Positions 23,770 through 26,077 of a DNA stretch of 26,077 nt are shown here, in pieces. The position numbers were made by a program, and so were the translations under genes. The notes under the pieces are model-generated. The model saw nothing but the letters and a program-made list of their open reading frames with translations. It ran no database searches and was not told the origin of the DNA. The first letter of the stretch is position 1, and each line of letters begins with the position of its first letter. Origin of the DNA: a virus. The stretch lies in IMG/VR virus record IMGVR_UViG_3300010151_000131, positions 1 to 26,077 of that record; one strand, given 5' to 3'.

Positions 23770-24737
23770 AAAATTGTTCCATTTTTGATTCCAGATATCT
23801 TTTGGTATAATTGATCAATTGGATCCCAATTATACGCAAGACGTTTTTGCTCTATAAATTGTTCTTTTGACATTTCGCCTACATCACTAAACTTACCGAG
23901 TGGCATTATTTTAATATTACACCCTGCCATATGTAGGGCTTTTGATATTTTCTGTATTTTTATTGGCATATCGGCATCAAGAGCCAACAATATTGGGGTT
24001 CTATGTTTTGCACATTCGCGAAATAAAGAATACTTTTCATTAAGATCTGAACCCAATAAGCAAATTGCATTCTCATCACACTTTACCAGATCAAATGGGC
24101 CCTCAACAATTGTGAGACGTTTAGTAAAGTCAATATTGATTTCATTAAATATAATCGTCTTTTTTGTCGCTTTTGAGTTGCAATATTTATAGGTTTTTCC
24201 TTCATCAATTATACGAGCAACCCAATAATTAACATCACCATCCAAATTTAACGAAGGAAAAATAACACGACGCCTTGTTCTACCAAATGTGGTTGTACCT
24301 AATCGATAATACCACATATCTTGTATTGTGATATCTCTTGTTTTAAGATATTTTAAAACCGCTTTAACGTCCGGATGTTTGGAATCTAGATTTGATGCAA
24401 GTAATAAGAAACCCTTTGGTAATTTTACTTCCTCTTTTATTATATCAATTTGTTTTTGTGTTATATTATCATATGAAAATATTTCCTTTGCCTGATCAAA
24501 GTATGAAGGTGCATATTTTCGAAATAACGTTAATATTTTTCGCCCTTTTAATCCACAAACCCAACAATGATATAGTTCTTCATCAAGTTTTATTACCAAC
24601 TTAAGTTTTGTATGATTTAAACGAGAATTGCAATTATGATTAACACACCTTAATGAAGCATTAACACCATCATTTGCTAACACGCACTTACCAAATGCCT
24701 TCTGCAGTAAGGACATCCGTTCACGTAAACTAATCAT
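23766..24737 (-). CDS. DnaG-like DNA primase (zinc finger + TOPRIM)
   Basis: 323-aa primase that should make RNA primers for lagging-strand synthesis. Zinc-binding part: C31-x2-H34-x-C36 and C58-x2-C61 (residues 31-61), as in CHC2-type primase fingers. Catalytic core: RRRVIFPSLNLDGDVNYWVA (156-174), similar to the DnaG 'R.mFPi.d..G' segment, KTYKYCNS, then TOPRIM motifs TIVEGPFD (E212) and LALDAD (D254, D256). It lacks the C-terminal helicase-binding domain of DnaG; in T4 this role is held by gp61, which differs in sequence. It lies between resolvase and SbcD-SbcC, a replication/recombination cluster. The SD is weak. Confidence 0.9.
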   Translation of the reverse strand: MISLRERMSLLQKAFGKCVLANDGVNASLRCVNHNCNSRLNHTKLKLVIKLDEELYHCWVCGLKGRKILTLFRKYAPSYFDQAKEIFSYDNITQKQIDIIKEEVKLPKGFLLLASNLDSKHPDVKAVLKYLKTRDITIQDMWYYRLGTTTFGRTRRRVIFPSLNLDGDVNYWVARIIDEGKTYKYCNSKATKKTIIFNEINIDFTKRLTIVEGPFDLVKCDENAICLLGSDLNEKYSLFRECAKHRTPILLALDADMPIKIQKISKALHMAGCNIKIMPLGKFSDVGEMSKEQFIEQKRLAYNWDPIDQLYQKISGIKNGTIL

Positions 24738-24754
24738 TAATCAATAATAAACCA

Positions 24755-25315
24755 CTAATCACATATTTTCAAATATGCTAATCCAGTTACTATTGCATCA
24801 ACCTCATCGTATACACCATTATCATGTATTTCTAGGCCCTTTCTTGGGCCCGACTTAAGTATCCTTGTTCCCCATTGTATTTTTTGATTGGATGTTGCCA
24901 AGAGGCTATCTAGTGCTTGCTTGACCTGTTCTTTTGTTGATAGTCCACAAACTTTTTCCCTAAGTATTTTGAAGCCTAGAGATCTACGTGCTTGATTAAC
25001 ATCAATGTTTGTTAATGGGATATTAAGTGTAGAGGCCACGGCATATGATAAAGCACCATTAAACCGGGCAAGAGTGTTAATAACTTGTGCAGATGAAAGG
25101 CCTCTTCTAAATGCCTGTAGATTTTTCTCAATAGCTAGCGCCTCAATATCAAGGCCTTCAATAGAAGATAATATTTTCTCTTTTGCTTTTGTTACTTTCT
25201 TAATAAAACATTTTTCTTTTCTTAAATCAACATGACCATAAACTTTAATTAATCCGGTTTTGTCAATAATCGCATACCCGGTTATTGATGTAGATATATC
25301 TAGCGCTAATATCAC
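24755..25315 (-). CDS. RuvC-like Holliday junction resolvase
   Basis: 186-aa RNase H-fold nuclease of the RuvC family, which cuts four-way junctions made by recombination. The four acidic metal ligands are present: D6 (LALDISTS), E63 (LAIEKN), D170 and D173 (YDEVDAIV); RuvC of E. coli has 173 aa. The conserved 'QVINTLARFNGALSYAVA' helix and NIDVNQARRSLGF strand also fit. In T4 the same job is done by gp49, an unrelated endonuclease VII. The start is GTG at 25315, forced because D6 needs this N-terminus; AAGGA precedes it by 6 nt, inside the end of the upstream gene (TAGTG overlap). Confidence 0.9.
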   Translation of the reverse strand: MILALDISTSITGYAIIDKTGLIKVYGHVDLRKEKCFIKKVTKAKEKILSSIEGLDIEALAIEKNLQAFRRGLSSAQVINTLARFNGALSYAVASTLNIPLTNIDVNQARRSLGFKILREKVCGLSTKEQVKQALDSLLATSNQKIQWGTRILKSGPRKGLEIHDNGVYDEVDAIVTGLAYLKICD

Positions 25316-26077
25316 TAAAAATCCTTTTTTAACCTAAATGTTATTGCGTCTGTTATCCGTTTAACAATAGGTTCAGATAATGTTGTACGACCAATAACGT
25401 TCATATCCTTATCATGTAACAATATAGTTGTTATATATACAAACTCATCTGCTGTTTCATTTGCATTATCGGTAGGTGCCAATTTTAGGTATGTAGGATT
25501 AGATGACACATTTAATAAATTTTTAGGTGCCTCGATTAACATCTCTCTATTAATCACATCCTGTATACCATTAAAATCAATATTAAAACTACCACTACCG
25601 AATTGAAATAAATGCGGGGACTTTATTGCAATAATCCCTTCATTATAAAATACATTACCAACTGAGTGAAGACGATTTGGCGTTGGGGCGTTTGATCTAT
25701 ATAGATTACCAAACCCATCATCCTTAAGTGTCATATTTATTTTATTGTCACTACCTATTAGTCCTGTGTCACTAATTGTTAGCGTTCCTGGTTTTATTCT
25801 TTTTCCATAAAATATATTTGACACATTGAAAAATACTGCTTGATTAGATGATTCATCACCGGTTGCCTCGAACACATAAAAACCCCTTGCTGTAGAGCTT
25901 GGCGTGTGGGGTGATTGCATTCGGTCTAGACCATTGGGCTTAAACATAATATTACTTTCAAATTGTTTACCTATGATCATAGGGCTATTTAGTGTTTCGT
26001 TCCAATCATCACCTATTGAAGTCTCAAATTGCCGATCATTATAAAATGCGCCATCTGTTGGATCTGTTGATGGGTAA
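25315..26077 (-). CDS. Structural-type protein, 5' end outside window
   Basis: The frame is open to the right edge of the window, so this is the C-terminal 253 residues of a longer gene. Beyond the first visible ATG (25980) it keeps coding for protein-like sequence (for example DGAFYNDRQFETSIGDDWNE), so that ATG is not the true start. The region is beta-strand-rich with many Asn/Gly/Ser/Thr turns. Near the end, EFVYITTILLHDKDMNVIGR, then TTLSEPIVKR and a closing 'ITFRLKKDF', resembles a C-terminal pattern common to uncharacterised structural proteins of T4-like phages (strand 'yi..iglyd..n...a...l..pi.k', then a short final strand). Baseplate or tail function is possible but unproven. The stop overlaps the GTG of the RuvC gene by 1 nt. 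Confidence 0.75.
   Translation of the reverse strand, partial: YPSTDPTDGAFYNDRQFETSIGDDWNETLNSPMIIGKQFESNIMFKPNGLDRMQSPHTPSSTARGFYVFEATGDESSNQAVFFNVSNIFYGKRIKPGTLTISDTGLIGSDNKINMTLKDDGFGNLYRSNAPTPNRLHSVGNVFYNEGIIAIKSPHLFQFGSGSFNIDFNGIQDVINREMLIEAPKNLLNVSSNPTYLKLAPTDNANETADEFVYITTILLHDKDMNVIGRTTLSEPIVKRITDAITFRLKKDF

Noticed and set aside
24184-24191. TATAAATA on the minus strand, the T4 late promoter motif
   Set aside because: It lies within the primase coding sequence, far from any gene start; an AT-rich 8-mer is expected by chance.
25315-25980. Complete 221-aa gene starting at the ATG at 25980
   Set aside because: The same frame stays open to the window edge with protein-like sequence, so the start is upstream of the window.
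1-26077. tRNA genes, integrase, attachment sites, insertion sequences
   Set aside because: None found; no cloverleaf-like stretch in the short intergenic gaps, no transposase or recombinase frame.

Overview
The window is a nearly gapless stretch of a tailed-phage genome of the contractile-tail, T4-like type (myovirus morphology, class Caudoviricetes). Every gene I can support lies on the minus strand, so the region is read from right (26077) to left (1). The virion proteins match T4 gp17, gp20, gp21, gp22, gp23, gp13, gp14, gp15 and gp18 in motifs and in their order within blocks. Low GC in most genes, tight coupling (1-10 nt overlaps, ATGA and TAATG junctions) and AGGA/GGAG Shine-Dalgarno (SD) sites fit a lytic phage of a bacterium, probably Gram-negative. 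The host cannot be told from this sequence. No integrase, tRNA or host gene is visible. Large proteins (1082-aa sheath, 1050-aa recombination fusion, 641-aa capsid protein) suggest a large genome.

Right part (26077-19996): the 3' part of a probable structural gene, a RuvC-like resolvase, a DnaG-like primase, and a single-chain fusion of the Mre11/SbcD nuclease with the Rad50/SbcC ATPase (T4 gp47 + gp46). A small zinc protein and an unknown 128-aa protein follow. This is a replication/recombination module placed directly upstream of packaging.

Middle part (19983-9720): large terminase, portal, an unknown 277-aa protein, prohead protease, three small or unknown head-region proteins, a long scaffold ORF, the major capsid protein and a strong terminator. 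The scaffold ORF probably makes two products. Its first 248 codons include a segment resembling ribosome modulation factor. Codon 249 is an ATG with an SD as strong as that of the capsid gene, and would give a 288-aa gp22-like core protein containing an acidic and a basic tandem repeat and several predicted gp21-type cleavage sites.

Between capsid and neck genes (9698-7720) lies a separate transcription unit: a sigma70-type promoter, an AT-rich gene fusing a Vsr/EDxHD-type nuclease to an SPPY DNA methyltransferase, a small unknown gene and a second terminator. It looks like an inserted cassette.

Left part (7695-1): a small Pro/Lys-rich protein, neck proteins gp13-like and gp14-like, the gp15-like tail completion protein, and two adjacent tail-sheath genes. 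The second sheath gene is cut by the window edge. Compared with T4 the blocks are reordered to 17-20-21-22-23 followed by 13-14-15-18-18'.
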